Below, in pieces: positions 34,508 through 42,926 of a stretch of 64,000 nucleotides of DNA. The notes below the pieces were generated by a model that was not told the origin of the DNA, did not search any database, and worked only from the letters and a program-made list of their open reading frames with translations. The stretch's first letter is position 1. Each line of letters begins with the position of its first letter. This DNA comes from Actinoplanes sp. KI2 (lineage in GTDB: Bacteria; Actinomycetota; Actinomycetes; Mycobacteriales; Micromonosporaceae): the NCBI RefSeq assembly GCF_025630775.1, contig NZ_JAOSZE010000023.1:103248-167247 (forward strand), written 5' to 3'. The translations under genes and the position numbers were made by a program.

Positions 34508-35017
34508 TCAGCGGTAGCGCTCCTCGATGCCCCGGAAGTACTCCTCGACCTCCTCGTCGGTCGGCTCGCGGAAGTAGTCGTACGGCGCCACCGACACGCC
34601 CTCGACGATTTCCCGCTCGTCGTCCGCCGAGGCGGTCGGATCCAGGTCGCGGGCGGTGCGAGCGCCCATCGAGTACAGCGCGAAGCCCGGCTCGAACCGG
34701 TACCCGACGTCGATCTCCTCGTACGCGTGGCCCCGCGCGGCCAGATCGGCCACCACGTCGTCCATGAACCGGTAGGTCAGCTGGACCCCGTCGAAGAAGA
34801 CCTCCTCGCCGCCGTCGCCGGTGTAGCCGATCTCGACGACCTCGACCGTGTCGTCCTCGGCGTAGGTCAGGATCAGCATCGGTACCGTCTCGTACACCGC
34901 CTTGTCCTCCCGGCCGGGATGGACCGGCGGTCCCAGCCGAGACTCGATCACCGCGCGGCTCTCGCCGACCTTCGCCGTTGCGACGCCCTCCCCGGGCACG
35001 ATTTCCATGCGCGGCAT
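34508..35017 (-). CDS. Conserved hypothetical acidic protein
   Basis: The 169-residue soluble acidic protein starts MPRMEIVPGEGVATAKVGESRAVIESRLGPP and ends EEVEEYFRGIEERYR. I do not recognise the family. The early VGESRAVIESRLGPP segment resembles small bacterial fold-repair or SmpA-like motifs, but this is weak. It has its own unit between an IclR gene and a divergent gene. Confidence 0.65.
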   Translation of the reverse strand: MPRMEIVPGEGVATAKVGESRAVIESRLGPPVHPGREDKAVYETVPMLILTYAEDDTVEVVEIGYTGDGGEEVFFDGVQLTYRFMDDVVADLAARGHAYEEIDVGYRFEPGFALYSMGARTARDLDPTASADDEREIVEGVSVAPYDYFREPTDEEVEEYFRGIEERYR

Positions 35018-35085
35018 GATGCCACGACCCGGCGGCGAACAGTTGCTGACACAGGATGTCAGTGGGGGAGCCCTAGCGTCGCGGC

Positions 35086-35544
35086 ATGGCGAACAACTTC
35101 GATTTCCTGGTCGGCGACTGGACCTCCCGGCAGCGCCGGTTGCGCGAGGTCCTGGCCGGCAGCGACGACTGGTACGAGTTCTCCGGCGTCACCCGCTGCT
35201 GGAGCGTCTTCGGCGGCGGCGGCAACATCGACGAGGTCACCTACCCGGAGCAGGGCTACACCGGCCTGACGGTGCGACTGTTCGACCCGGCGACCGAGCT
35301 GTGGTCGATCTATTGGGCGCGCAACGACACCGGCCTCGCGCTTCCCCCGACGGTCGGCCGATTCGAGGAGGACGGCGTCGGCCGCTTCTACGACGACGAG
35401 GACTGGCACGGCCGCCCGATCCGCGTCCGTTACCAGTGGACCGTTCTCGGCGACGACGCCTGCCGCTGGGAACAGGCCTTCTCCACCGACGAGGGCCGGA
35501 CGTGGGAGACCAACTGGACCGCCGACTTCACGCGGGCGGGATGA
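35086..35544 (+). CDS. DUF1579-like small beta-barrel protein of unknown function
   Basis: The 152-residue protein has a lipocalin-like opening (NNFDFLVGDWTSRQRRL) and closing RWEQAFSTDEGRTWETNWTADFTR. This pattern is typical of bacterial proteins annotated as DUF1579 or heme/lipid-binding-like. No signal peptide. The substrate is unknown. Confidence 0.7.
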   Translation: MANNFDFLVGDWTSRQRRLREVLAGSDDWYEFSGVTRCWSVFGGGGNIDEVTYPEQGYTGLTVRLFDPATELWSIYWARNDTGLALPPTVGRFEEDGVGRFYDDEDWHGRPIRVRYQWTVLGDDACRWEQAFSTDEGRTWETNWTADFTRAG

Positions 35545-35593
35545 AACCGATCGATACCGTACGCTCGGCGGCGCCGCCGACCGCAGGTGCCGC

Positions 35594-35605
35594 GAACCGA
35601 TGTTC
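35594..35605. promoter_or_regulatory. SOS (LexA) box upstream of the lexA-like gene
   Basis: GAAC-CGAT-GTTC exactly fits the Gram-positive/actinobacterial SOS box GAACN4GTTC. It lies about 125 bp before the LexA-like start, so the gene is probably autoregulated. Confidence 0.8.
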
Positions 35606-35728
35606 TCCCCGCGAGCCAGGCGTTCGGTCCGGGCCGTTCCGCGACCGCCGGGCATGAGTGGGTGGTCACCGCCGGCGAAATCGGCGTGCCGCCGCGCCGG
35701 ACGTGCGGGGATGCGGCAGGATCCGGGG

Positions 35729-36361
35729 GTGATACCGGAACATCTCGACGGGTCGGAGCTGGGTGAGCGGCAGCGCCGGATCCTCGCGGTCATTCAGCAG
35801 TCGGCGGTGCGGCACGGCTATTCGCCGTCGACGCGGGAGATCGGCGACGCCGTCGGTCTGTCCGCCTCGTCGGTGAGCCGGCACCTGCGGGCCCTGGAGG
35901 ACCGCGGATACCTGCGGCGCGGCACGGCGACCCGGCCGATCGACGTGCGCATGTTCCTGCGGCCCGAGCCGGAACGGCCGAGGACGAACACGATCGGCGT
36001 GCCACTGCTCGGCGACATCGCGGCCGGCCCGCCGATCCTGGCCGAGCAGAGCTTCGACGAGGTCCTCGACCTGCCGCGCGAGCTGGTCGGCAAGGGGAAC
36101 CTGTTCGCGCTGCGGGTGCGCGGCGACTCGATGGTCGACGCGGCGATCTGCGACGGCGACCTGGTGATCGTCAAGCAGCAGCACGAGGCCGTCAACGGCG
36201 ACATCGTGGCCGCGATGATCGACGACGAGGCCACGGTGAAGGTGTACCGGCGGCGCGGCGGGCGGGTGGTCCTGGAGGCGCGCAACCCCGCCTACTCGGA
36301 CATCGACGGCGATCGCGCGGTCATCCTCGGCAAGGTCGTCTCGGTGATGCGCCGCACCTAG
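35729..36361 (+). CDS. lexA: LexA-type repressor (probable paralogue)
   Basis: The protein has about 210 residues from GTG 35729, preferred because GGCAGGA lies 6 nt upstream; ATG 35711 is an in-frame alternative. It has a LexA HTH (ILAVIQQSAVRHGYSPSTREIGDAVGLSASSVSRHLRAL). It also has the autocleavage bond Ala99-Gly100 (GDIAAGPP) and catalytic Ser134 (RGDSMVDAAI) with Lys171 (ATVKVY). All self-cleavage residues are intact. Unlike the usual chromosomal lexA it is not next to nrdR or DNA-repair genes. Hydroxyquinol dioxygenase starts 22 nt after its stop. Confidence 0.88.
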   Translation: MIPEHLDGSELGERQRRILAVIQQSAVRHGYSPSTREIGDAVGLSASSVSRHLRALEDRGYLRRGTATRPIDVRMFLRPEPERPRTNTIGVPLLGDIAAGPPILAEQSFDEVLDLPRELVGKGNLFALRVRGDSMVDAAICDGDLVIVKQQHEAVNGDIVAAMIDDEATVKVYRRRGGRVVLEARNPAYSDIDGDRAVILGKVVSVMRRT

Positions 36362-36383
36362 CACTCCGGCCTACGCTGAGCGG

Positions 36384-37244
36384 GTGAACACGTTCAGCGA
36401 GGAGCGCTCGGCCGAGGTCGTGGCCGCGAGCTTTGCCAACACCCCGGACGACCGGCTGCGCGAGGTGCTGGGCGCCCTGGTCGAGCACCTGCACGCGTTC
36501 GTCAAACAGGTCGAGCTGACCGAGGCCGAGTGGGCCGCGGCGATCGACTTCCTGACCCGGACCGGGCAGAAATGCGACGCGAACCGGCAGGAGTTCATCC
36601 TGCTCTCCGACGTGCTGGGGGTCTCGATGCTGGTCGAGACGATCAACCATCGGGCTGGCCGCGGGTCCACCGAGTCGACCGTGCTCGGCCCGTTCCATGT
36701 GGTCGCCTCGCCGCCCCGGGAGCTCGGCGACGACGTGGCGCTGGACGGCAAGGGCACGCCGTGCCTGGTCTCCGGCCAGGTCACCGGCGTCGGCGGGGAA
36801 CCGGTGCCGGGCGCGCGGGTGGACATCTGGCAGGCGAACGACGACGGCTACTACGACGTGCAGCAGCCGGGCATCCAGCCGGAGCTGAACCTGCGGGGAC
36901 TGTTCACGACCGACGCCGACGGCAGGTTCTGGTTCCGATCGATCGTGCCCCGGTACTACCCGATCCCGGACGACGGCCCGGTCGGGCAACTGCTCGCGGC
37001 GACCGGGCGGCATCCGTACCGGCCGGCACACCTGCACTTCATCGTCTCGGCGCCCGGCTATCGCACGGTGACCACCCACGTCTTCGTGGCGGACAGCCCT
37101 TATCTGGACTCGGATGCGGTGTTCGGGGTCAAGGAGAGCCTGATCCGGGAGGTTCCCGAGGTCGACGATCCGGCGCGGGCCCGGTCGCTCGGTCTGGAGA
37201 ATCCCTTCCGGACGCTCACCTTCGACATCGTGCTGCAGCGATGA
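36384..37244 (+). CDS. Hydroxyquinol 1,2-dioxygenase (intradiol)
   Basis: The 286-residue protein cleaves hydroxyquinol to maleylacetate, an intracellular step in aromatic breakdown. It has the helical dimerisation N-domain and the family stretch STESTVLGPFHV. The Fe(III) ligands are visible as tyrosines near 156/157 and 191/192 (PRYYPIPDDGPVG) and His216/His218 (RPAHLHF). The start is GTG. It overlaps maleylacetate reductase by 4 nt, so enzyme and next step are co-translated. It lies directly downstream of the lexA-like gene. Confidence 0.92.
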   Translation: MNTFSEERSAEVVAASFANTPDDRLREVLGALVEHLHAFVKQVELTEAEWAAAIDFLTRTGQKCDANRQEFILLSDVLGVSMLVETINHRAGRGSTESTVLGPFHVVASPPRELGDDVALDGKGTPCLVSGQVTGVGGEPVPGARVDIWQANDDGYYDVQQPGIQPELNLRGLFTTDADGRFWFRSIVPRYYPIPDDGPVGQLLAATGRHPYRPAHLHFIVSAPGYRTVTTHVFVADSPYLDSDAVFGVKESLIREVPEVDDPARARSLGLENPFRTLTFDIVLQR

Positions 37245-38266
37245 ACTTCCGCTACGACGCCCTGCCGATGCGGGTGGTGTTCGGCGCCGGCTCGCTGTCC
37301 CGGCTGCCGGACGAGGTCGGCGCGATCGGTCTGGAGCGGATCCTGGTGCTGTGCGGGCCGCGCCAGGAGGCGGTGGGCAAGCAGGTGGCCGAGGCGCTCG
37401 GCGACCGCTGCGTGGGCGTTCTGCCCGAGGCGAGGATGCACGTGCCGGTCGAGGTGGCCGGGCGGGCCCGTGCGGTGGCGGCCGAGCTGGCCGCCGACGG
37501 GTGCGTCGCGGTCGGCGGCGGATCGGCGATCGGGCTGGGCAAGGCGGTCGCGCTCGAGCACGGCCTGCCGGTGGTGGCCGTGCCCACCACGTACGCCGGA
37601 TCGGAGATGACGCCGGTCTGGGGACTCACCGAGGACGGCGTGAAACGCACCGGCCGCGATCGGAAGGTGCTGCCGGTGAGCGTGGTCTACGACCCGGCGC
37701 TCACCCTGAGCATGCCGGTCGGGCTGGCCGTGACCAGCGGAGTCAACGCGCTCGCGCACGCTGCCGAGGGCCTGTACGCCCCGGACGGCTCGCCGATCGT
37801 CGCGCTGATGGCCCGGGAGGGCATCCGGGCGCTGACCGCCGCGCTGCCGGCGATCGTCGCCGGCCCCGAGGACGCGCAGGCGCGGGCGGACGCCCTGTAC
37901 GGCGCGTGGCTGTGCGGGGCGGTGCTCGGCGCGACCACGATGGGCCTGCACCACAGGCTGTGTCACACGCTCGGCGGCACGCTGAATCTGCCGCACGCCG
38001 AGACACACACGGTCGTGCTCCCGCACGTGCTGGCATACAACGGCGGCGCGGTGGCCCGGGAGCTGGACGGCCGGTCGCTCTGGGCGCTCGAGGGCGAGCT
38101 CGGCGCGCCCCGATCGCTGCGTGAGCTGGGCATGGACGCCGCCGACATCGACCGGGTCGCCGATCTCGTGGCGGGCGCGACCTTCCCGAACCCGCGGCCG
38201 GTGACCCGGTCGGACGTCCGCGACCTGCTGCACGCCGCCTGGGCGGGAACCCCGCCGCCGGGCTGA
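37241..38266 (+). CDS. Maleylacetate reductase
   Basis: The 341-residue iron-alcohol-dehydrogenase-fold enzyme reduces maleylacetate to 3-oxoadipate with NAD(P)H. It has GGGSAIGLGKAVAL, PTTYAGSEMTPVWGLTE and the active-site region HHRLCHTLGG / LPHAETHTVVLPH. ATG 37241 overlaps the dioxygenase stop (ATGA). Together the two enzymes form a hydroxyquinol lower pathway. No monooxygenase component is adjacent. Confidence 0.93.
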   Translation: MNFRYDALPMRVVFGAGSLSRLPDEVGAIGLERILVLCGPRQEAVGKQVAEALGDRCVGVLPEARMHVPVEVAGRARAVAAELAADGCVAVGGGSAIGLGKAVALEHGLPVVAVPTTYAGSEMTPVWGLTEDGVKRTGRDRKVLPVSVVYDPALTLSMPVGLAVTSGVNALAHAAEGLYAPDGSPIVALMAREGIRALTAALPAIVAGPEDAQARADALYGAWLCGAVLGATTMGLHHRLCHTLGGTLNLPHAETHTVVLPHVLAYNGGAVARELDGRSLWALEGELGAPRSLRELGMDAADIDRVADLVAGATFPNPRPVTRSDVRDLLHAAWAGTPPPG

Positions 38267-38287
38267 TCGGACCACGTCGAGGGACGA

Positions 38288-38374
38288 GGCCGGCGACGGA
38301 TCGGGCCGGCGACGGATCGGGCCGGCGACGGATCAGGCCGGCGACGGATCAGGCCGGCGACGGATCAGGCCGGC
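38288..38374. repeat. 16-bp tandem repeat (5.4 copies) overlapping the end of the TetR gene
   Basis: Units of GGCCGGCGACGGATCR run from between the convergent genes into the last codons and stop of the minus-strand TetR gene. Three units carry TCA (TGA on the minus strand). A 16-bp period puts stops in all three frames. Confidence 0.9.
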
Positions 38375-39066
38375 CCGGGCAGCGTCGCCGCGAATCCGTC
38401 GAGCAGCCAGGTCAGGCCCTCGTCGAAGTCGGCGATCCAGTCGTCGAGGCCACCCCGCAGCAGGCCGCGACGCCCCGCCTCGGCCAGGTGCGGCAGGTCG
38501 CCACCCGCGGTGATCTCGGCGAAGTACGTGCCGGTCGAGTCTCGCCACTGCTCCTCGGTGAGCCCGTCGCGCCGGCGGGCCGCCTGCTCCTGCCCGGCGA
38601 GCATGGCGAAGCCCCACAGGTAGATGTCGACCGCCCGGAGCAGCTGGAGCGCGCGTTCCGGCGGCAGGCCCGCCCCCGCGACGGCGGCCAGGGACTGGTC
38701 GGCGTGCCGGGCCGCGTTCGGGCCGATCGGCGCCCGCGCCCCGAACGCGCTCATCACCCACGGGTGCCGCCGGCCCACCTCGATCTGCCGGTGCAGCACC
38801 GCCTTGAGCGCGTCACGCCAGTCGCCGGACGGCACCTCGTCCAGCAGCATCTCGCCCAGCACCCGGTCGACCATGAGATCGACCAGTTCCTCCTTGCGCT
38901 CGAAGAACGAGTACAGGCTCATCGGCCGGGCCTTGAGCTCGGCGGCGACCCGGCGTACGGAAACGGCTTCGAGGCCCTCCCGGTCGGCGAGCTCGACCGC
39001 GCTCGCCACCACCGCCTCCCGGGTCAGGCGCTGCGGCTTGGCCGGCCGGGTCCACATCTCGGTCAT
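38365..39066 (-). CDS. TetR-family regulator of the divergent MFS pump
   Basis: The 233-residue protein has an N-terminal HTH (LTREAVVASAVELADREGLEAVSVRRVAAELKARPMSLYSFFERKEEL) and a TetR_C-like effector domain ending DEGLTWLLDGFAATLPGPA. ATG 39066 is preferred to longer frames that run into the MFS gene's region. A perfect palindrome lies between it and the divergent MFS gene, the classical TetR/efflux layout. Its stop codon lies inside a tandem repeat. Confidence 0.9.
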   Translation of the reverse strand: MTEMWTRPAKPQRLTREAVVASAVELADREGLEAVSVRRVAAELKARPMSLYSFFERKEELVDLMVDRVLGEMLLDEVPSGDWRDALKAVLHRQIEVGRRHPWVMSAFGARAPIGPNAARHADQSLAAVAGAGLPPERALQLLRAVDIYLWGFAMLAGQEQAARRRDGLTEEQWRDSTGTYFAEITAGGDLPHLAEAGRRGLLRGGLDDWIADFDEGLTWLLDGFAATLPGPA

Positions 39067-39092
39067 CCCCGGATGGTAACGCTGTACGGAAA

Positions 39093-39109
39093 GCGATACG
39101 GTGTATCGC
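39093..39109. promoter_or_regulatory. TetR operator palindrome
   Basis: GCGATAC-GGT-GTATCGC is a perfect inverted repeat in the 78-bp divergent region. Related half-sites (GTACG, CGTATCGC) flank it on both sides, suggesting a second lower-affinity site. Confidence 0.75.
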
Positions 39110-39144
39110 GACACGTACGCCGTATCGCACACGAGGGAGACGTG

Positions 39145-40557
39145 ATGGCGGAGAGACTGCCCCGGGATCTGCTGGCGCTCGTCGGCGCGATCCTGCTCGG
39201 CGTGTTCCTGGTCCAGATGGACTCGACGATGGTCAACATCGCGCTGGAGAGCTTCCGCCGCGACTTCCACGCCGACCTGCCCACCGTGCAGTGGATCAGC
39301 GCGGCCTACCTGCTGGCGATGGCGGCGGTGATACCGGTGGCCGGCTGGGCGATCGACCGCCTCGGCGCCCGGACGGCGTGGCTGGCGTCCCTGGCGCTGT
39401 TCACCGCCGGATCGCTGCTGTGCGGCCTGGCCTGGTCGGCGGGCAGCCTGATCGCGATGCGGGTGGTGCAGGGCGCCGGCGGCGGCATGCTCCTGCCCTT
39501 GTTCCAGACGATCCTCGCCCGGCGAGCCGCCGGTCGGCAGCTGGGCCAGGTGATGGCGCTGATCGGCATCCCGCTGCTGCTCGGCCCGGTGCTCGGCCCG
39601 GTGCTGGGCGGGGTGCTGGTCGATGGGCTCGGCTGGCGCTGGATCTTCCTGGTCAATCTGCCGATCTGCCTGCTGGCGGCGGGGGCGGCGGCCCGGGTCC
39701 TGCCCGGCGGGCGCGGGTCACGGCCGGCCCGCCTGGACGTGCTCGGGCTGGCGCTGCTGTCGCCGGCGCTGGCCGCGATCGTCTGGGGGCTGTCGAGCGC
39801 CGGCGCCGACGGCCGCTTCGGCGCTGCGACGGTCGCGGTGCCGGTCGCCGGGCTGCTGTTGCTGGCGTGGTTCGTCCGGCATGCGCTGCGGGTCGCCGAG
39901 CCGGTGGTCGATCTGCGGTTGTTCGGCCGCCGGGCGTTCGCGGCCTCGTCGGCGGCGATGTTCCTGGCGATGGTGGCCCTGATCGGCACGCTGCTGCTGA
40001 TCCCGCTGTACTACCAGCAGGTGCACGGGTTCACGCCGCTGCACGCGGGGCTGCTGCTGGCACCGCAGGGCGCCGGCTCGGCGATCGCCCTGAGCGTCGC
40101 CGGGCGATGGACCGAGCGCTTCGGCGTACGCCCGGTGGCCGTTGCCGGGGTGCTGCTGATGCTCGCGACGACGCTCGCGCTGACCCAGCTCACGGCGGGG
40201 ACCAGTCAGTGGGTGCTGGTTCCGCTGATCGCCCTGAGCGGGGCCGGTTTCGGGACGCTGGTGGTGTCGGCGCAGGCAGGCACGTATGCGGATCTGTCGC
40301 CCGACCTGGTGCCGCACGCGACCACCGCGGTACGGGTGTTCCAGCAGGTCGGAAGCTCGTTCGGGGTCGCCGTGCTGGCCGTGGCCCTGCAGCGCAACGC
40401 GGCGGGCGCCGGGTCGCTCGCGGCCGCGTTCGGCGCCACGTTCTGGTGGGCCTTCGGTGCCGCCGCCCTGACGCTGATCCCGGTCATGCTGATGCGTGGT
40501 TCGCCGCGCACGGGCGACCGGTCAGCCGACCCGGAGAAGGCGCCCGCAGCGGCCTAG
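39145..40557 (+). CDS. MFS efflux transporter (DHA2/EmrB type)
   Basis: The 470-residue protein is predicted to have 14 membrane helices. It has VQMDSTMVNIALESFRRDF in helix 1, VQWISAAYLLAMAAVIPVAGWAIDRLGARTAWL and the antiporter motif region LIGIPLLLGPVLGPVLGGVLVDGLGWRWIFLVNLP. A GAGGGAGA ribosome site precedes ATG 39145. It is probably repressed by the divergent TetR protein and induced by its drug substrate. Confidence 0.93.
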   Translation: MAERLPRDLLALVGAILLGVFLVQMDSTMVNIALESFRRDFHADLPTVQWISAAYLLAMAAVIPVAGWAIDRLGARTAWLASLALFTAGSLLCGLAWSAGSLIAMRVVQGAGGGMLLPLFQTILARRAAGRQLGQVMALIGIPLLLGPVLGPVLGGVLVDGLGWRWIFLVNLPICLLAAGAAARVLPGGRGSRPARLDVLGLALLSPALAAIVWGLSSAGADGRFGAATVAVPVAGLLLLAWFVRHALRVAEPVVDLRLFGRRAFAASSAAMFLAMVALIGTLLLIPLYYQQVHGFTPLHAGLLLAPQGAGSAIALSVAGRWTERFGVRPVAVAGVLLMLATTLALTQLTAGTSQWVLVPLIALSGAGFGTLVVSAQAGTYADLSPDLVPHATTAVRVFQQVGSSFGVAVLAVALQRNAAGAGSLAAAFGATFWWAFGAAALTLIPVMLMRGSPRTGDRSADPEKAPAAA

Positions 40558-40591
40558 GAGCGGGCGAGGGCCGGCACCGCGGGCCGTCTCG

Positions 40592-41434
40592 TCAGGGGAG
40601 CCGGAACAGGGTGTTGAACCGCAGGCCGAGCCACGGGCGGCGGCCGGTGGCGAGCGCGCCGCCGGCCGCGATCGCCTGCCACAGCTTGCGCCGGCGGAAG
40701 CCGACCAGAAGGGCGCCGCAGGCCGACAGCGACAGAACGCAGTCAACCTCGCGGCCGTCGGCCGGTTCCGCGGTGGCCTGCCCCTCGGCCACCTGGAGCA
40801 CGAACGGGGCCGCCTGGCGGATGCGGACCTCGAAGCTGCCGGTGAACCCGTGGGCGCCCGCCGGGTCGACCAGCAGCGGCAGCATCGCGCTCATCACGGT
40901 CGGCGCGGCCGCCGCGGCCGACCGCTCGTCCAGCCACGGCCGCGTCCGCAAGGCTCGCGCGAGGTCGTAGCCGTGCACCACGCTCTCGCTGACGGTGAGC
41001 GCGGCGAGGGTGCCGACGGTGCGCGTCATGCCGGTTCCGTACCACGGCGTCGGGCGCTCCGCGAGCAGATCCGGGCCGGAGTCCAGCGCCGCGAGCATTT
41101 CGTCGGCGCATTCGCGCAGCGCGTCGGCGGCCTCGCCGGGCCCGGGGAAGGTCACCACCGTCACCGCCCGGGCGTTCGTCGAGGCCACCACCTCGGGCAG
41201 GGTCTCACCGCTGCCCAGGTTGGCGGCGATCTCCTCGGTCAGGTCCTCGCCGCGCAGGGCCAGCGCGAACGCGCGGTAGACCACGCACAGGTGCGCGACC
41301 AACTGGCTTGCGGTCCAGTCCAGGCCCGGTACCGGGGCGCCCAGATGTGAGCTGGACCGGACCCGCTCGACCAGGCGGCGGCTTTCGCGGTCCAGGGCGG
41401 CGCGCAGGGCGTCCCGGTCGGGCTCGACGATCAT
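40592..41434 (-). CDS. Maleylpyruvate isomerase-like (MDMPI N-domain) mycothiol-dependent family protein
   Basis: The protein has about 280 residues from ATG 41434. The N-terminal DinB/MDMPI helix bundle includes GLDWTASQLVAHLCVVYRAF and TVSESVVHGYDLARAL, whose histidines are the expected metal ligands. A C-terminal SCP2-like domain follows (FEVRIRQAAPFVLQVAEG...VDCVLSLSACGALLVGFRRRK). True MDMPI isomerises maleylpyruvate in gentisate catabolism, but no gentisate genes are near. Confidence 0.85.
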   Translation of the reverse strand: MIVEPDRDALRAALDRESRRLVERVRSSSHLGAPVPGLDWTASQLVAHLCVVYRAFALALRGEDLTEEIAANLGSGETLPEVVASTNARAVTVVTFPGPGEAADALRECADEMLAALDSGPDLLAERPTPWYGTGMTRTVGTLAALTVSESVVHGYDLARALRTRPWLDERSAAAAAPTVMSAMLPLLVDPAGAHGFTGSFEVRIRQAAPFVLQVAEGQATAEPADGREVDCVLSLSACGALLVGFRRRKLWQAIAAGGALATGRRPWLGLRFNTLFRLP

Positions 41435-41492
41435 GCCGGGCAGTCTGCACGACAGAACCGAGGCGCGCATCACTCCGTACCCGGATTGAAAC

Positions 41493-42143
41493 TCAGGACC
41501 CTCGAGGCGTCGTCGCGATGCCCTTGAGGAGCGCGGTGAAGGCCCAGCGCTGGCGCTGCTCGCCGGTGCCCGCGAACAGCTCGTCCCGGACCCGGCTGAC
41601 GTTGGGGTAGTCGAGCGGGTCGGCGTCGCGGACCGCCTCGACCTGCTGCTGATCGGACTGATCGTCGCCGGCGTGCTCCGCGGCCGAGGCGGTGGCCATC
41701 TGCAGCAGCAGGTCCACGCCCCAGGCGGCCTGGGCAGGTGGGACGCCGCCCTCGTGCAGCAGGCCGAGAAGGGTGTCGATCAGGCGGACGTAGCGCGGCC
41801 CGGCCGGCCGGAGCAGCAGCACCGAGCGGGCGAGGCCAGGATATTTGGTCAATATCAAGTGATACTGCCCGAGCAGATCGACCACGCGATCGCTCCACGA
41901 ACCGGGCATATCCGATAAATAAGTCAGCAGCTCATCAAGCAGCGCGCCGTGCAGCTCGGCCATGTTCGACACGTAGACGTAGAGGGACGCCGGCCCGGTG
42001 TCCAACTCGGCCGCGACCCGCCGCATGGTCAGCTTCTCCAGCCCCTCCTCCTGCATGATCCGCAGGGCCACGGCGATCACCCCGTCCCGGCTCAGCGGCG
42101 GCTTGGCGGGGCGATCACGGCGGCTGACCGGGGCTTTCCTCAT
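41493..42143 (-). CDS. TetR-family transcriptional regulator
   Basis: The protein has about 216 residues from ATG 42143 (an in-frame ATG at 42152 adds MGG). It has HTH PLSRDGVIAVALRIMQEEGLEKLTMRRVAAELDTGPASLYVYVSNMAEL and a TetR_C-type effector region. It is divergent from the DUF4232 lipoprotein. A small inverted repeat lies just upstream of its start. Confidence 0.9.
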   Translation of the reverse strand: MRKAPVSRRDRPAKPPLSRDGVIAVALRIMQEEGLEKLTMRRVAAELDTGPASLYVYVSNMAELHGALLDELLTYLSDMPGSWSDRVVDLLGQYHLILTKYPGLARSVLLLRPAGPRYVRLIDTLLGLLHEGGVPPAQAAWGVDLLLQMATASAAEHAGDDQSDQQQVEAVRDADPLDYPNVSRVRDELFAGTGEQRQRWAFTALLKGIATTPRGS

Positions 42144-42157
42144 GCCGCCCATCGTAA

Positions 42158-42169
42158 CGAACGTGTTCG
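42158..42169. promoter_or_regulatory. Candidate operator for the TetR regulator
   Basis: CGAAC-GT-GTTCG is an inverted repeat 15 nt upstream of the TetR ATG. Spacing is 2 nt, so it is not a SOS box. Autoregulation is plausible. Confidence 0.4.
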
Positions 42170-42241
42170 CGCCGGGGCGGGCGTGCCGAACTGGCGGTGA
42201 TGGGGTTTGATGGTTGGACCCCGTCCGACGACAAGGTTCCG

Positions 42242-42865
42242 ATGAGACCCCTCGCTAATCTTCTCGCCGCCGTGCCGCTCGTGCTGGTCGCCGCCTGCTC
42301 TAACGACGAGCCCCCGGTGACCGCCGACCAGCAGGCGACCTGGGTGATCCCCTCGGGCACCGCGACCGAGGCGCCGATCCCGTCGAACCGCACCACCGAG
42401 GCCACCCCGTCCGGCGGCGGCACCGCGGCGGCCGCCGGCGTCTCCCGCTGCCACACCGGCAGCCTGACCGCCAGGACCGGCGGCGTCGAGTCCACCGCGG
42501 GCGTGCTCTACCTCTCGCTGGTGTTCACCAACAAATCGCCGGAGAAGTGCTCGCTCACCGGGTACCCGACGGTGTCCTGGGTCAGCGCCAAGACCGGCAA
42601 GACGGTGAACAAGCCGTTCGCGCCGGACGCCGGCACCGCCTCCCCGGTCGTGCTCGAGCCGGGCGCGCAGGCGCACGCGACCCTCGCGTACCACCAGCCG
42701 GGCGAGGCCGACCCGGCCAAGTGCAAGCCGGTCACCGTGAAGGGCTACCGGGTCGTGCCGCCCCGGGAGAGCACGTCGATCTTTGTGACCGGCGCGACCG
42801 TCGCCTGCTCGTCGACCGGCATCAACACCGGCAAGGTCCTGGCGATCATCGCGGGCGCAAAGTAG
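42242..42865 (+). CDS. DUF4232 lipoprotein
   Basis: The protein has about 207 residues from ATG 42242. A lipoprotein signal peptide (MRPLANLLAAVPLVLVAACS, lipobox VAAC) leads to a Thr/Pro-rich linker. The C-terminal DUF4232 beta-sandwich has paired cysteines (SRCHTG, EKCSLTGYPTV, AKCKPV, VACSS). These are surface proteins of unknown function common in actinobacteria. A strong bidirectional hairpin follows. Confidence 0.88.
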   Translation: MRPLANLLAAVPLVLVAACSNDEPPVTADQQATWVIPSGTATEAPIPSNRTTEATPSGGGTAAAAGVSRCHTGSLTARTGGVESTAGVLYLSLVFTNKSPEKCSLTGYPTVSWVSAKTGKTVNKPFAPDAGTASPVVLEPGAQAHATLAYHQPGEADPAKCKPVTVKGYRVVPPRESTSIFVTGATVACSSTGINTGKVLAIIAGAK

Positions 42866-42884
42866 GGGTCGCTCGGGGTTTCAA

Positions 42885-42919
42885 TGCCCGGGCCGGGAGC
42901 GCCCCTCCCGGCCCGGGCA
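42885..42919. terminator. Bidirectional terminator between convergent DUF4232 and GH43 genes
   Basis: TGCCCGGGCCGGGAG and its complement form a perfect 15-bp stem around a 5-nt loop, 20 bp after one stop and 8 bp before the other. Confidence 0.8.
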
Positions 42920-42926
42920 CCCCTCT

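Noticed and set aside
42158..42169. CGAACGTGTTCG considered as a second SOS box
   Set aside because: GAAC and GTTC are separated by 2 nt rather than 4, so it does not fit the LexA consensus. Kept only as a TetR operator candidate.
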